Assembly (NCBI RefSeq): GCF_026810445.1
Contig: NZ_CP113949.1
Span: 5,507,501 to 5,571,500 of the forward strand
Length of the DNA: 64,000 nucleotides
Direction: 5' to 3'
Source of the DNA: Pseudomonas sp. BSw22131
GTDB lineage: Bacteria; Pseudomonadota; Gammaproteobacteria; Pseudomonadales; Pseudomonadaceae
The notes under the pieces are model-generated. The model was given only the letters and a program-made list of their open reading frames with translations, made no database searches and was not told where the DNA came from. The translations under genes were made by a program, and so were the position numbers. This document shows positions 1 to 8,290 of this stretch, in pieces; the first letter of the stretch is position 1, and each line of letters begins with the position of its first letter.

Positions 1-582
1 AGCGGCTCGGTGGTGTTCGACAACGTACCTGTCAACGCCGCAGATGTGGTCCCGTTTCAAACTGCCTTCGAGCGCCCGACCACTGTCGGTCCGTTGGCGC
101 AGATCCTTCATGCCGCTATCGACACCGGCATTGCCCGCGCCGCCTTTGAAGACGCGCTGCATTTCGTCCGCACCCGCACACAGCCGTGGATCGATTCCGG
201 TATCGAAAAGGCGGTGGATGATCCGCTCACCCTGCACAGCTTCGGCAAGCTCGGTATTCGCTTGCACGCTGCAGAAGCGCTGCTTGAGCGCGCAGGGGAG
301 TTTCTGGACCGCGCTCAGGCGGACAGCAGCCCTGAAAACGTCGCCGCAGCCTCCATTGCCATCGCCGAAGCGCGCGCCATCAGCACCGAAATCTCACTCG
401 CCGCAGGCAGCACGCTGTTCGAACTGGCCGGGTCGCAGGCAACGCTCGCCGAACACAATCTGAACCGCCACTGGCGCAATGCACGGGTGCACACGCTGCA
501 CGACCCGGTGCGCTGGAAGTATCACGCCATCGGCAATTTCTACCTCAATAACGTCAATCCGCCGCGTCGAGGGACGATCTGA
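1..582 (+). CDS. SfnB-type acyl-CoA dehydrogenase-like oxidoreductase, C-terminal part
   Basis: The gene is cut by the window start; the frame is open from base 1 and ends in TGA at 580-582. About 193 residues of the C-terminal half remain. They match the C-terminal helical domain of the acyl-CoA dehydrogenase fold as used by flavin-dependent organosulfur oxidases (SfnB/DszC type), with the helical segment around LFELAGSQATLAEHNLNRHW and the closing run near HDPVRWKYHAIG. Its stop overlaps the ATG of the next gene by one base, so the two are probably translated together as an organosulfur-oxidising pair. The family call is good; the SfnB label rather than another DszC-like enzyme is inference from the neighbours. 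Confidence 0.8.
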   Translation, partial: SGSVVFDNVPVNAADVVPFQTAFERPTTVGPLAQILHAAIDTGIARAAFEDALHFVRTRTQPWIDSGIEKAVDDPLTLHSFGKLGIRLHAAEALLERAGEFLDRAQADSSPENVAAASIAIAEARAISTEISLAAGSTLFELAGSQATLAEHNLNRHWRNARVHTLHDPVRWKYHAIGNFYLNNVNPPRRGTI

Positions 583-1946
583 TGAGCAAGAAAAAAATCC
601 TTCTCAACGCCTTCAACATGAACTGCATCGGCCATATCAATCACGGTTTCTGGACCCACCCGAGGGACACGTCCACCCAGTACAAGACGCTCGAATACTG
701 GACGGATCTGGCGCAGTTGCTGGAGCGCGGCCTGTTCGACGGCCTGTTCATCGCCGACATCGTGGGCGTCTATGACGTGTATCAGAACTCGGTGGATGTG
801 ACGCTCAAGGAGTCGATTCAATTGCCGGTCAACGATCCACTGTTGCTGTTATCGGCGATGGCGGCTGTTACCCGCAACCTCGGTTTTGGCCTGACCGCCA
901 ATCTGACGTACGAAGCGCCGTATCTGTTCGCACGCCGCATGTCGACGCTGGACCACCTGAGCCGCGGACGCGTGGGCTGGAACATCGTCACCGGCTATCT
1001 GGACAGCGCAGCCAAGGCAATGGGCCTCAACGAACAGAATGGGCACGACCGCCGTTACGACCAGGCCGATGAATATCTGGAGGTGCTTTACAAACTCTGG
1101 GAGGGCAGCTGGGAAGATGGTGCGGTCATCGATGACCGGCAGGCCCGCGTCTACGCCCAGCCGGACAAAGTGCACAAGGTCCGGCACAAGGGAGAGTTTT
1201 ATCAGGTTGAGGGGTATCACCTGTGTGAGCCCTCGCCGCAACGCACACCGGTGTTGTTTCAGGCGGGCAGTTCCGAGCGCGGTTTGCAGTTTGCAGGAGC
1301 CAACGCTGAGTGCGTGTTCATCAGCGGGCAGAACAAAGCCTCAACCCGCGAGCAGGTGGACAAGGTCCGCGCCGTGGCTCAGAGCGCGGGGCGTAACCCT
1401 GACGACATCAAGGTGTTCATGGGGCTGAACGTGATCGTCGGCAAAACCGAAGCACAGGCCCAGGCCAAGCTCGCCGAATATCAGGGTTATGCCAGCGCCG
1501 AGGCCGGACTTGCGCATTTCGCCGCGTCGACCGGGATCGATTTTGCCGAATACGAACTGGACGAGCCGATCCAGCATGTGAAGGGCAACGCGATTCAATC
1601 GGCCACCAAAATCCTCAAGAACAACGATTGGACCCGGCAAAAACTACTCGACCAGCATGCCTTGGGTGGCCGCTATATCACACTGGTCGGCTCTGGGGAG
1701 CAGGTCGCGGACGAGCTGGAATCCTGGATCGCCGAGACCGGGCTCGATGGCTTCAACCTGACACGAATCGTCACCCCAGAGAGCTACGAGGACTTTATTG
1801 ATCTGGTGATCCCCGAGCTGCAGCGCCGTGGCTCGTACAAGACTGCTTACGAGAGCGGCACGCTGCGCGAAAAACTGTTTCCCGACGGCGGTGCACGATT
1901 GCCCGAGCGGCATGCGGGAGCGAGCTTCAGAACACACAACAAATAG
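582..1946 (+). CDS. FMN-dependent monooxygenase, NtaA/SnaA/DszA family
   Basis: A 454-residue protein of usual length for the LLM-class (bacterial-luciferase-like) NtaA/SnaA/DszA group. These enzymes use reduced flavin from a partner reductase to oxidise sulfur or nitrogen compounds. Characteristic stretches are visible: an early NAFNMNCIGHINHGFW, the SRGRVGWNIVTG segment near residue 130 and the LFQAGSSERGLQFAG flavin-site segment near residue 225. It starts inside the stop of the SfnB-like gene (TGATG) and is followed after about 110 bases by a MetQ-like binding protein. Context suggests cleavage of an organosulfur compound to feed sulfur assimilation. The substrate cannot be read from sequence. 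Confidence 0.85.
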   Translation: MSKKKILLNAFNMNCIGHINHGFWTHPRDTSTQYKTLEYWTDLAQLLERGLFDGLFIADIVGVYDVYQNSVDVTLKESIQLPVNDPLLLLSAMAAVTRNLGFGLTANLTYEAPYLFARRMSTLDHLSRGRVGWNIVTGYLDSAAKAMGLNEQNGHDRRYDQADEYLEVLYKLWEGSWEDGAVIDDRQARVYAQPDKVHKVRHKGEFYQVEGYHLCEPSPQRTPVLFQAGSSERGLQFAGANAECVFISGQNKASTREQVDKVRAVAQSAGRNPDDIKVFMGLNVIVGKTEAQAQAKLAEYQGYASAEAGLAHFAASTGIDFAEYELDEPIQHVKGNAIQSATKILKNNDWTRQKLLDQHALGGRYITLVGSGEQVADELESWIAETGLDGFNLTRIVTPESYEDFIDLVIPELQRRGSYKTAYESGTLREKLFPDGGARLPERHAGASFRTHNK

Positions 1947-2059
1947 ATCGCACGTCCTTTGTAGGCGCTGACGAGCAACGCGAGGCTGCGATGCAATTTG
2001 CCGGGCACAAGCACGCTCCTCCAGCCTTCCCCCACCATTTGATTACTGGACTACCGAAA

Positions 2060-2848
2060 ATGACAAAAACCCTGATTGCTCTGGCCCTCAGCGCGCTCGC
2101 CCTGACCGCTCACGCCGCAGACAAGCCGCTCAAGGTCGGCACCACGGCAGCCTTTGCCATCCCGCTGGAAGCTGCCGTCGCTGAAGCCGACAAGCAGGGT
2201 CTGAAGGTTGATCTGGTGGAGTTCACCGACTGGATCGCACCGAACGTCAGCCTCGCGGCCGGGGATATCGACGTGAACTACTTCCAGCACATTCCGTTTC
2301 TGGAAAACGCAAAAGCCGCGTCCGGCTTCGATCTGGTGCCGTACGCGCCGGGCATCATCAACAACGTCGGGCTGTATTCGAAAAAGTACAAGAGCTTCGA
2401 TGAGCTGCCGAGCGGCGCGACCGTGGCGATCGCCAACGACCCGATCAACAGCGGTCGCGGCCTGCAACTGCTCGCCAAGGCCGGCTTGATCACGCTGAAA
2501 CCGGGCGTGGGTTACAAGGCCACCGAAGACGACATCACCGCCAACCCGAAGAAGATCAAGCTGATCCAGGTCGAAGCCGTGCAGCTGGTGCGCGCCTATG
2601 ACGATGCCGATCTGGTGCAGGGCTACCCGGCATACATTCGTTTGTCGAAGACCTTCGATGCCGGCTCGGCGATTCTGTTCGACGGCCTCGACCACCCGGA
2701 ATACGTGATTCAGTTCGTCATCAAACCGGACCACAAGGATGACCCGCGTCTGGCCAAGTTCATCGACATCTACCAACACTCGCCGGTCGTGCGCGCCTCG
2801 CTGGATAAGGTCAACGGCTCGCTGTATGAGGTCGGCTGGAAGAACTGA
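2060..2848 (+). CDS. metQ: MetQ/NlpA-family substrate-binding protein
   Basis: A 262-residue periplasmic binding protein of the methionine-type ABC importer. I chose the ATG at 2060 because it gives a clean signal peptide (hydrophobic [13 protein letters not shown] then cleavage before ADKPL); a frame-open extension to 1991 would put 23 non-signal residues in front. There is no lipobox cysteine, so it should be free in the periplasm rather than a lipoprotein. Family landmarks are [25 protein letters not shown] and the [14 protein letters not shown] segment. metN and metI follow directly. Next to sulfur monooxygenases it may bind an organosulfur compound rather than methionine. Confidence 0.85.
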   Translation: MTKTLIALALSALALTAHAADKPLKVGTTAAFAIPLEAAVAEADKQGLKVDLVEFTDWIAPNVSLAAGDIDVNYFQHIPFLENAKAASGFDLVPYAPGIINNVGLYSKKYKSFDELPSGATVAIANDPINSGRGLQLLAKAGLITLKPGVGYKATEDDITANPKKIKLIQVEAVQLVRAYDDADLVQGYPAYIRLSKTFDAGSAILFDGLDHPEYVIQFVIKPDHKDDPRLAKFIDIYQHSPVVRASLDKVNGSLYEVGWKN

Positions 2849-2850
2849 TC

Positions 2851-3978
2851 ATGACTGCATCCGCGCAACGCGCTTTAGGGCTTGAGGCTGCTGCCCCACA
2901 TGCCGCCGAGCAAGCCGAACTGCACCCGGAAAAGCAGCGCGCCCATGTGCGCTTCATCAATCTGGGCAAGGTCTATGAAGGTCAGCAAGGGCTGGTACCT
3001 GCGCTTCAGGGCATCGATCTGGATATCCAGCACGGTGAGGTGTTCGGCATTATCGGCCGCAGCGGCGCAGGCAAATCGTCGCTGATCCGCACCATCAATC
3101 GTCTGGAAAAACCCAGCAGCGGGCGCGTGCTCATCGATCAGGTAGACATCGGGGAGTTCAACGAAGACAAGCTGGTGGAGCTGCGTCGACGCATCGGCAT
3201 GATCTTCCAGCACTTCAATCTGATGTCGGCGAAAACCGTGTGGCAGAACGTCGAGCTGCCGCTCAAGGTCGCAGGCGTGCCGAAGGCGCAGCGTCAGCGC
3301 AAAGTCGCCGAGCTACTGGAGTTGGTCGGGCTGGAAGGCAAGCACAAGGCCTATCCGGCGCAGTTGTCGGGCGGGCAGAAGCAGCGCGTCGGCATTGCCC
3401 GGGCGTTGGTGCATGATCCGGCGATTCTGCTGTGCGACGAGGCGACTTCCGCCCTCGATCCGGAGACCACGCAATCGATTCTCGGCCTGCTGCGCGAGAT
3501 CAACCAGCGCCTGGGGCTGACGATCATTTTGATCACCCACGAGATGGCCGTGATCCGGGAGATCTGTGACCGCGTGGTGGTGTTGGAAAAAGGTGAAGTC
3601 GTCGAGCAGGGCCCGGTATGGCAGGTGTTCGGCAATCCGCAGCATGAGGTGAGCAAGACGCTGCTGGCGCCGCTGCAGCACGCGCTGCCGGAGGATGTGC
3701 AAGCGCGTCTGCAGCCGCATCCTTCAGAGCTTCACGCCAGCGTTGTGCTGGATCTGCAGTTCACCGGCATCGACGGCAAGGAGCCTGATCTGTCGGCGCT
3801 GTTCAATGCATTTGGCGGGCGCGTGAGCCTGCTGCATGGCGGCGTCGAACGCATTCAAGGGCGTGCGCTGGGTCATCTCCTGCTGGCGGTGGCTCACTCG
3901 CCGTTGTCGGTGGACGAATTGCTCAATCGCGCCCGCAAACACGCACAGCACGCGGAGGTACTGGGCTATGTGGCTTGA
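2851..3978 (+). CDS. metN: Methionine-type ABC transporter ATPase MetN
   Basis: A 375-residue ATPase that powers the MetQ-MetI importer at the inner membrane. Walker A is GRSGAGKS (residues 69-76), the signature is LSGGQKQR, and Walker B with the D-loop is [12 protein letters not shown]; the switch histidine is in LITHEMAV. The C-terminal part after about residue 290 is the NIL (ACT-like) regulatory domain found in MetN proteins, which in known members binds methionine and inhibits transport. The first 30 residues are an extension before the core. It starts 2 bases after metQ and overlaps metI by 11 bases, so the three form one transcription unit. Confidence 0.9.
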   Translation: MTASAQRALGLEAAAPHAAEQAELHPEKQRAHVRFINLGKVYEGQQGLVPALQGIDLDIQHGEVFGIIGRSGAGKSSLIRTINRLEKPSSGRVLIDQVDIGEFNEDKLVELRRRIGMIFQHFNLMSAKTVWQNVELPLKVAGVPKAQRQRKVAELLELVGLEGKHKAYPAQLSGGQKQRVGIARALVHDPAILLCDEATSALDPETTQSILGLLREINQRLGLTIILITHEMAVIREICDRVVVLEKGEVVEQGPVWQVFGNPQHEVSKTLLAPLQHALPEDVQARLQPHPSELHASVVLDLQFTGIDGKEPDLSALFNAFGGRVSLLHGGVERIQGRALGHLLLAVAHSPLSVDELLNRARKHAQHAEVLGYVA

Positions 3979-4612
3979 TCGTCTCTGGCAGGGCGTCATC
4001 GACACCTTTCTGATGGTCGGCGTGTCGTCGCTGATCGCCTTGATTATGGGCATTCCACTGGCCGTGATTCTGGTCACCAGCGGCAAGGGCGGCATCTTTG
4101 AAGCGCCCAACGTCAATCGGGTGCTGGGCGCGTTCGTGAATATTTTCCGCTCGGTGCCGTTCCTGATTCTGATGGTCGCGCTGACCCCGTTCACCCGGCT
4201 GATCGTCGGCACGACCTACGGCGTGTGGGCAGCGGTGGTGCCACTGACCATCGCGTCGACGCCGTTCTTCGCACGCATTGCGGAAGTCAGCCTGCGCGAA
4301 GTCGACCACGGTCTGATCGAAGCGGCACAAGCGATGGGTTGCCGCCGCTGGCACATCGTCTGGCAAGTGCTGTTGCCGGAAGCGCTGCCGGGTATCGTGG
4401 GCGGATTTACCATCACGATTGTGACCATGATCAATTCGTCGGCCATGGCCGGTGCCATTGGGGCGGGAGGATTGGGGGATATTGCTTACCGATATGGCTA
4501 TCAGCGGTTTGACACGCAGGTGATGCTCACCGTGATCGTGTTGCTGGTGATATTGGTGGCGGTGATTCAATTGGGCGGGGATCGATTGGCGTTGCGTTTG
4601 AATAAGCGCTGA
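3968..4612 (+). CDS. metI: Methionine-type ABC transporter permease MetI
   Basis: A 214-residue inner-membrane permease, typical MetI length, with about five hydrophobic helices. The ATG at 3968 lies inside the end of metN (GGCTATGTGGCTTGA) and opens directly with [18 protein letters not shown], the usual MetI beginning; a longer open frame upstream only reads through metN. The cytoplasmic EAA loop is [25 protein letters not shown] near residue 120, the site that docks on MetN. It is the last gene of the sulfur operon and is followed by REP-type repeats. Confidence 0.9.
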   Translation: MWLDRLWQGVIDTFLMVGVSSLIALIMGIPLAVILVTSGKGGIFEAPNVNRVLGAFVNIFRSVPFLILMVALTPFTRLIVGTTYGVWAAVVPLTIASTPFFARIAEVSLREVDHGLIEAAQAMGCRRWHIVWQVLLPEALPGIVGGFTITIVTMINSSAMAGAIGAGGLGDIAYRYGYQRFDTQVMLTVIVLLVILVAVIQLGGDRLALRLNKR

Positions 4613-4630
4613 TCAAAGCGCGCCATCCCT

Positions 4631-4723
4631 GTAGGACTGGCTTTAGCCGGGAAAGCGTCAGATGCGACACTGCAAAATTGATGGCGCTGCCACGGGCCCC
4701 TTCCCGGCTTTAGCCGGTCCTAC
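4631..4723. repeat. REP-type inverted repeat
   Basis: The left end gtaggactggctttagccgg and the right end ccggctttagccggtcctac form an imperfect inverted repeat about 50 bases apart, the form of a Pseudomonas REP doublet. It sits just after metI and could protect or end that transcript. Confidence 0.65.
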
Positions 4724-4749
4724 CAAGCCCGCGCCCAATGCAAATCAAC

Positions 4750-4865
4750 TGTAGGAGCAATCGGAGGTTACGACGGTCGCGAAAGCGGTGGGTCTGTGAC
4801 CTGGATGTTGGCTGACACGAGGCATTCGCGAGCAAGGTGGATCGCCACCCCGGTCACTCCTACAG
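4750..4865. repeat. REP-type inverted repeat (tgtaggag ends)
   Basis: The unit starts ctgtaggagcaa and ends gtcactcctacag, with an internal gcgaaagcgg and gcgagcaaggtggatcgccacc hairpin. These ends recur at 18.1, 34.3 and 42.0 kb in this window, which identifies them as a dispersed Pseudomonas repeat family. Confidence 0.65.
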
Positions 4866-4961
4866 GTTCGTGCCGATGTTTATAGGGAATTCCCTTCGTG
4901 ACTGCAGGGCTGGCAGTATTCGATCTGGTGAGCATAGGCCTGTGTGCATATGAGGCGAGAA

Positions 4962-5228
4962 ATGCAAAACAACTCTGATCGGGCGCAACTGACTCAGGAA
5001 GTGATTGAGCTTTTTGTTTCTATCATTGGCTTTATCCCGCGAAACAACGTCACGGCCACCACCAATTTCATCCGCGACTTCGAGATCATCGATGACGATC
5101 TCACCTGTTTCATGATGCAGGTGAAGTGGCAATACAAACTCAAGCCAACGCCCGAAGATTGGGCACGGATTGAAACCATCGACGAGGTGGTCGATTTGAT
5201 CCTTACTGAGCAATTGATCAAAACCTGA
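4962..5228 (+). CDS. Small acyl-carrier-protein-like protein, DUF1493-like
   Basis: A protein of 88 residues. I chose the ATG at 4962 because a purine-rich AGGCGAG lies directly before it; earlier in-frame starts (GTG 4944, ATG 4950) lack a good binding site. The layout recalls the four-helix acyl carrier fold: a first helix (VIELFVSIIGF), then TNFIRDFEIIDDDLTCFMMQ where ACPs have their DSL motif, and a closing helix around IDEVVDLI. The phosphopantetheine serine is missing and replaced by acidic residues, as I remember for DUF1493-type proteins. Function unknown; the family assignment is tentative. A methyltransferase gene follows 43 bases later. Confidence 0.55.
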   Translation: MQNNSDRAQLTQEVIELFVSIIGFIPRNNVTATTNFIRDFEIIDDDLTCFMMQVKWQYKLKPTPEDWARIETIDEVVDLILTEQLIKT

Positions 5229-5271
5229 GCGGGAGTATATTGGCGGCCTTATTCGCCCAGACAACCGCCTC

Positions 5272-5898
5272 ATGAAACTCGATCCAACCGACCTCGCCCA
5301 GATCACGGCCACTACCCTCGGCAACTATAACGAGGTCGCCGAGGGCTTTCGCGAAGGCACTCGCGACCATGACGTCAGCCAGAACATCGACGCGCTGCTG
5401 CGCAATATCAAAAGCCCGGCGCCGTTCCAGATTCTTGATTTCGGCTGCGGGCCTGGCCGTGATCTGCAAGCCTTCACCGCCATGGGCCACATCGCCACCG
5501 GCCTGGACGGCTCCGAACGCTTCGCCGAAATGGCCCGTGCCGACAGCGGCTGCGAAGTGCTTCATCAGAACTTCCTTGAGCTGAACCTCCCTGCTGAACG
5601 ATTCGACGGCATCTTCGCCAACGCCGTGTTGTTTCACATCCCCAAGCAAGAGTTGCCGCGTGTGCTGCGCGAGTTGCGGGCGAGCCTGAAACCGGGCGGC
5701 GTGCTGTTCAGCTCCAATCCCCGGGGGCATAACCAGGAAGGCTGGAAGGGCGAACGGTATGGCTCGTACCACAATCTGGATGCATGGCGCGGATTGTTGA
5801 TTGATGCTGGTTTTATCGAGCTGGAGCATTACTTTCGGCCGACAGGTATGCCGAAAGAGCAGCAGCCTTGGTTGGCAAGCGTCTGGCGAAAACAATAA
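5272..5898 (+). CDS. Class I SAM-dependent methyltransferase (copy 1)
   Basis: A 208-residue Rossmann-fold methyltransferase. Motif I is ILDFGCGPGRDL near residues 53-64, the acidic end of strand 2 is the D in GLDGSERF, and motif post-II/III is FDGIFANAVLFHIPKQELPRVLREL; the strand-4 to strand-5 turn is LKPGGVLFSSNPRG. The substrate is not deducible. A second, closely similar copy lies at 8211-9092, where the first 14 or so residues of this protein are replaced by unrelated sequence. This copy keeps the natural N-terminus (MKLDPTDLAQITATTL) and is probably the functional one. AT-rich foreign-looking DNA follows immediately. Confidence 0.8.
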   Translation: MKLDPTDLAQITATTLGNYNEVAEGFREGTRDHDVSQNIDALLRNIKSPAPFQILDFGCGPGRDLQAFTAMGHIATGLDGSERFAEMARADSGCEVLHQNFLELNLPAERFDGIFANAVLFHIPKQELPRVLRELRASLKPGGVLFSSNPRGHNQEGWKGERYGSYHNLDAWRGLLIDAGFIELEHYFRPTGMPKEQQPWLASVWRKQ

Positions 5899-6084
5899 GA
5901 TTATTGCAAGTAAGCCGTTCCGCTGCTATCGCGAATTAATCTAAAAAATTGTTATTCAAAACTGTTCGGCACGGCGATTACTCCCATACACTAAACTTGT
6001 AAATCCAGCTCGCAACTGAATCGACAGATACTTCCCTTGCGGGCTCTACAGGGAATTGGCCTACGATCGGCAAGGAGAATAAAC

Positions 6085-6540
6085 ATGGCTTCCGAAATGA
6101 TGAGAAATGGCAATTTTTCCAATAAAACACTGACAGACTGGGCAAAAAAACCTGCTGACTTTACAGAGAAATATGAAAAGTACGAGGTTGGCTACAGTCT
6201 ATTGCTGATGCCAAGCCAGCAAATATCCCAGACGTTGGGGGCTGTAGGTACCGGAGAGCTGAGATTCAAGTTTGACGTTAAAAGCTATAGCCCCGACGTC
6301 ATTGTGGTACTGGTACTTATTTTGATGGCTGCTGATGGAGGTATTTCCGCTTCACCCATGCCTGTCTTCGCATCACCTGAGTGGACAAAATATGATGTAG
6401 GCATTTACCCAGAACAGGACTACGCCAGCGCAATTTTAACGGTAACCTGCGGTATTGGCTCAGGTATAAAAACTGATAGACCGGCAGATAAAGAAGTCGA
6501 AGAGGGCCCTGTTCGGGTTGGAAACTTTAGCCTAACGTAA
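6085..6540 (+). CDS. Hypothetical beta-sandwich protein, lectin/CBM-like
   Basis: A protein of 151 residues. The start at 6085 is set by AAGGAGAATAAAC directly before ATG. No signal peptide is present. The N-terminal NGNFSNKTLTDWAKKP, the central beta-rich GELRFKFDVKSYSPD and the closing PVRVGNFSLT have the look of a jelly-roll carbohydrate-binding-module fold (compare CBM4/9-like starts and VxVDNVSL-like ends), but I do not recognise a named family. Base composition is clearly more AT-rich than the flanking genes, suggesting acquisition. It lies in the same insert as the ubiquitin-like gene downstream; a shared function is only a guess. Confidence 0.6.
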   Translation: MASEMMRNGNFSNKTLTDWAKKPADFTEKYEKYEVGYSLLLMPSQQISQTLGAVGTGELRFKFDVKSYSPDVIVVLVLILMAADGGISASPMPVFASPEWTKYDVGIYPEQDYASAILTVTCGIGSGIKTDRPADKEVEEGPVRVGNFSLT

Positions 6541-6591
6541 AAACAAACAGAGCTGATCCAACTTCTATCTTTTGCCTTCCCACCAACATAC

Positions 6592-6613
6592 CCCGTCGCT
6601 TCTTTGCGACGGG
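6592..6613 (+). terminator. Possible terminator hairpin after the lectin-like gene
   Basis: cccgtcgc and gcgacggg form a perfect 8-bp stem with a 6-base loop, about 50 bases after the stop at 6540. The following bases (agtattgcactgatttt) hold only a weak T run, so efficiency is uncertain. Confidence 0.45.
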
Positions 6614-6770
6614 AGTATTGCACTGATTTTAAAGTCTTCTTCAGTGTTTTCCTATTGAAGGCGCCGACGAGCTCGCTATTGATGCAGTCATTCTTTTTAT
6701 GAGCGATGAGAACACTGGCCGTTTATAGCAAGTCATTATAAAACTGTAATTTCTGACAAGGAGCAAGTAT

Positions 6771-6860
6771 TTGCGTCATCCCGTAATCGGTCTCACTTAC
6801 CAAAAGCTGAATACGTGTGAACTCCGGCGTTATTCAGCGACACAAGAGATAATGCGATGA
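6771..6860 (+). CDS. Possible 29-residue leader ORF coupled to the ubiquitin-like gene
   Basis: This short frame runs from TTG at 6771 to TGA at 6858-6860. AAGGAG at 6758-6763 lies 7 bases before the TTG, the best ribosome-binding site in the neighbourhood. Its stop overlaps the ATG of the ubiquitin-like gene in an ATGA arrangement, so it could drive coupled translation. The peptide (LRHPVIGLTYQKLNTCELRR and nine more residues) has no match I recognise. It may be a leader peptide, the remnant of a larger gene, or chance. Confidence 0.3.
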   Translation: MRHPVIGLTYQKLNTCELRRYSATQEIMR

Positions 6861-7082
6861 ACATCTACATTCTTGAATTGACAGGTCAAAAGTTTCACGC
6901 TAGAGGTGGAGCCTTCTGACACGATCGAGAGCCTAAAGGCCCAAATAACTGATGCTTCCCAAATTCCGGTGACTCGACAACGATTAATTTTTGCTGGAAC
7001 GCGATTGGAGGATGGACGAACATTATCCGACTACAACATTCAAAGGGAGTCAACGATACATCTGGCGTTGTCGCTGTCGTAA
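6857..7082 (+). pseudogene. Eukaryotic-type ubiquitin homologue with a +1 frameshift
   Basis: ATG at 6857 opens [14 protein letters not shown]; after one extra base (G at about 6899) the frame beginning at 6900 continues [20 protein letters not shown] and on to IHLALSLS with TAA at 7080-7082. With the extra base removed the product is 74 residues, aligns to ubiquitin without gaps, and by my count matches human ubiquitin at about 48 of 74 positions, including [19 protein letters not shown] and ESTxHL. L8, I44 and H68 of the hydrophobic patch are kept. Six of seven lysines are replaced (only K27 remains), and the terminal RLRGG is absent, so it could not be conjugated. As read, translation stops after 20 residues; a sequencing error or recoding is possible. 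Confidence 0.8.
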
Positions 7083-7156
7083 TCACTATCTAACTTCGCG
7101 TCGCTCCAACAGACTCGCAAGACATTGTTGGAGATTCTATGGTCCTGCGAAAGCCC

Positions 7157-8104
7157 TTAAACTGCCTTTGATTGGTATTCGCTTTGGTTTTTCAGCAAAG
7201 CGAACACCACCCGCGCCAGTTTGCGGCCAAGGATGACCAGCGCCTGTGTGGTGCTGAATCCGCGGGCTCTTTGCTGTTCATAAAAAGGCTTCCAGGCGGC
7301 TGTGCGGCTGGCGGACATCGCCGCGTTATAAAGCAGGCGACGGGCTTCTGAGTCGCCCCGTTTGGTCAGGCTGCGGCGCCCGTCCTTTTGTCCCGATTTG
7401 GACACCCTCAAGTCCATGCCCAGAAAAGCGATAAACGCATCGCTGCCTCTGAACGTGCCTCGCTCAAAGGTGGCCAGCAGCCGGGCCGCTGTTAAAAATC
7501 CAATACCCTCAACCTGCATGCAACGTTTTAATGTTCCCAGCAAACCGGCCTTTTCCAGGAGACTCTTGATCATCTTTTCGACAAGCGCCTCAAGTCTTTG
7601 CATTGACTTGACCTGCGCCGTAAATGACGTTTTCAGAAGCGGCTCATTAGCCCAGCTTTGAGTCAGGCTGGTGCGTGCCTGGACCAGCGCGGCACGTCTG
7701 CGGAACAGGCTCAGCAATTGGCGATAGAGCGGGGATGGTGGCGTCCATGGATGCAGCTCTTCGGCTTCATTTTTCAAATAGCGCGCCAGTAAACGGGCAT
7801 CAAGAGCATCGGTCTTGGCGCGTACATTGACGCCTTTGCGGTAGTGGCTCAGCTCGTATCCACCGACCATGTAAATGACACAGCCGGTCTCATGGGCCAG
7901 ATCGGCAAACAGCAGGTGATAGATATTGGTGGCTTCAATGGCGATCGCGACTTTAGCCGGCAGCGCCTTCAACCACTGTTTGATAGCCGTTTTGGTGTTG
8001 GGAATAGCCTCCAGCAGATCACGCTCGGCGTGGAAAATCACCAACTCATCTTTGGCGACATCCACGCCCACGATCGGTTTTGACGCACAGACCAGCATTG
8101 CCAT
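7157..8104 (-). CDS. IS110-family transposase
   Basis: A 315-residue protein. The N-terminal DEDD RuvC-like domain shows D15 (VGVDVAKDE), E57 (AIEATNIY), and D99/D102 (TDALDA). The C-terminal transposase-20 domain includes the helix-hairpin-helix QVEGIGFLTAARLLA and the GMDLRVSKSGQKDGRR segment that carries the serine thought to be the recombinase nucleophile. The frame is intact, so the element may be active. It is inserted between the ubiquitin-like gene and a duplicated RND fragment. Known IS110 enzymes are guided by a bridge RNA transcribed from the non-coding end. Confidence 0.9.
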   Translation of the reverse strand: MAMLVCASKPIVGVDVAKDELVIFHAERDLLEAIPNTKTAIKQWLKALPAKVAIAIEATNIYHLLFADLAHETGCVIYMVGGYELSHYRKGVNVRAKTDALDARLLARYLKNEAEELHPWTPPSPLYRQLLSLFRRRAALVQARTSLTQSWANEPLLKTSFTAQVKSMQRLEALVEKMIKSLLEKAGLLGTLKRCMQVEGIGFLTAARLLATFERGTFRGSDAFIAFLGMDLRVSKSGQKDGRRSLTKRGDSEARRLLYNAAMSASRTAAWKPFYEQQRARGFSTTQALVILGRKLARVVFALLKNQSEYQSKAV

Positions 8105-8290
8105 GGGAACAACCTCCGGGATAAGGTTCAGGGACTTGAAGGGGTTACCCAGAGGCGCAGGCTTGTTCCTATCGTCGGTCTAGCCAGAAGCATTCTTTAT
8201 CGGCGCTTGGGTGAAAGGAGGAGGGGTGAAATCTCCAACGGTCTGTACTGCGCGAACAGTCAGATGCGAGTCTTGTCCCTCCTCCTCCCT
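8105..8290 (-). ncRNA. Candidate bridge RNA region of the IS110 element
   Basis: This is the non-coding segment directly upstream of the transposase start on the same strand, where IS110-group elements carry their bridge RNA. The length of about 186 bases fits. I see no coding signal in it on the minus strand. I could not fold it or locate target and donor loops, so the call rests on position and family knowledge only. Confidence 0.3.

Larger units (their letters stand above)
4613..4961. other. Intergenic region of REP-like repeats
   Basis: This 349-base stretch between metI and the ACP-like gene has no convincing gene. It is filled by two inverted-repeat units, listed separately, followed by about 95 bases of unremarkable DNA leading into the next start codon. 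Confidence 0.6.
7127..8290 (-). mobile_element. IS110-family insertion sequence (approximate ends)
   Basis: The element comprises one transposase gene on the minus strand plus an upstream non-coding segment of about 190 bases, as expected for IS110-type elements. The ends are not certain because this family lacks terminal inverted repeats and target duplications. A 9-base inverted match (gttggagat at 7127-7135 and atctccaac at 8231-8239) flanks the transposase. The right limit must lie before 8313, where homology to the neighbouring RND gene begins. Confidence 0.6.

Noticed and set aside
1991..2059. Longer N-terminus for the MetQ-like protein
   Set aside because: The extra 23 residues would precede a perfect signal peptide and read through repeat-like DNA, so the ATG at 2060 is preferred.
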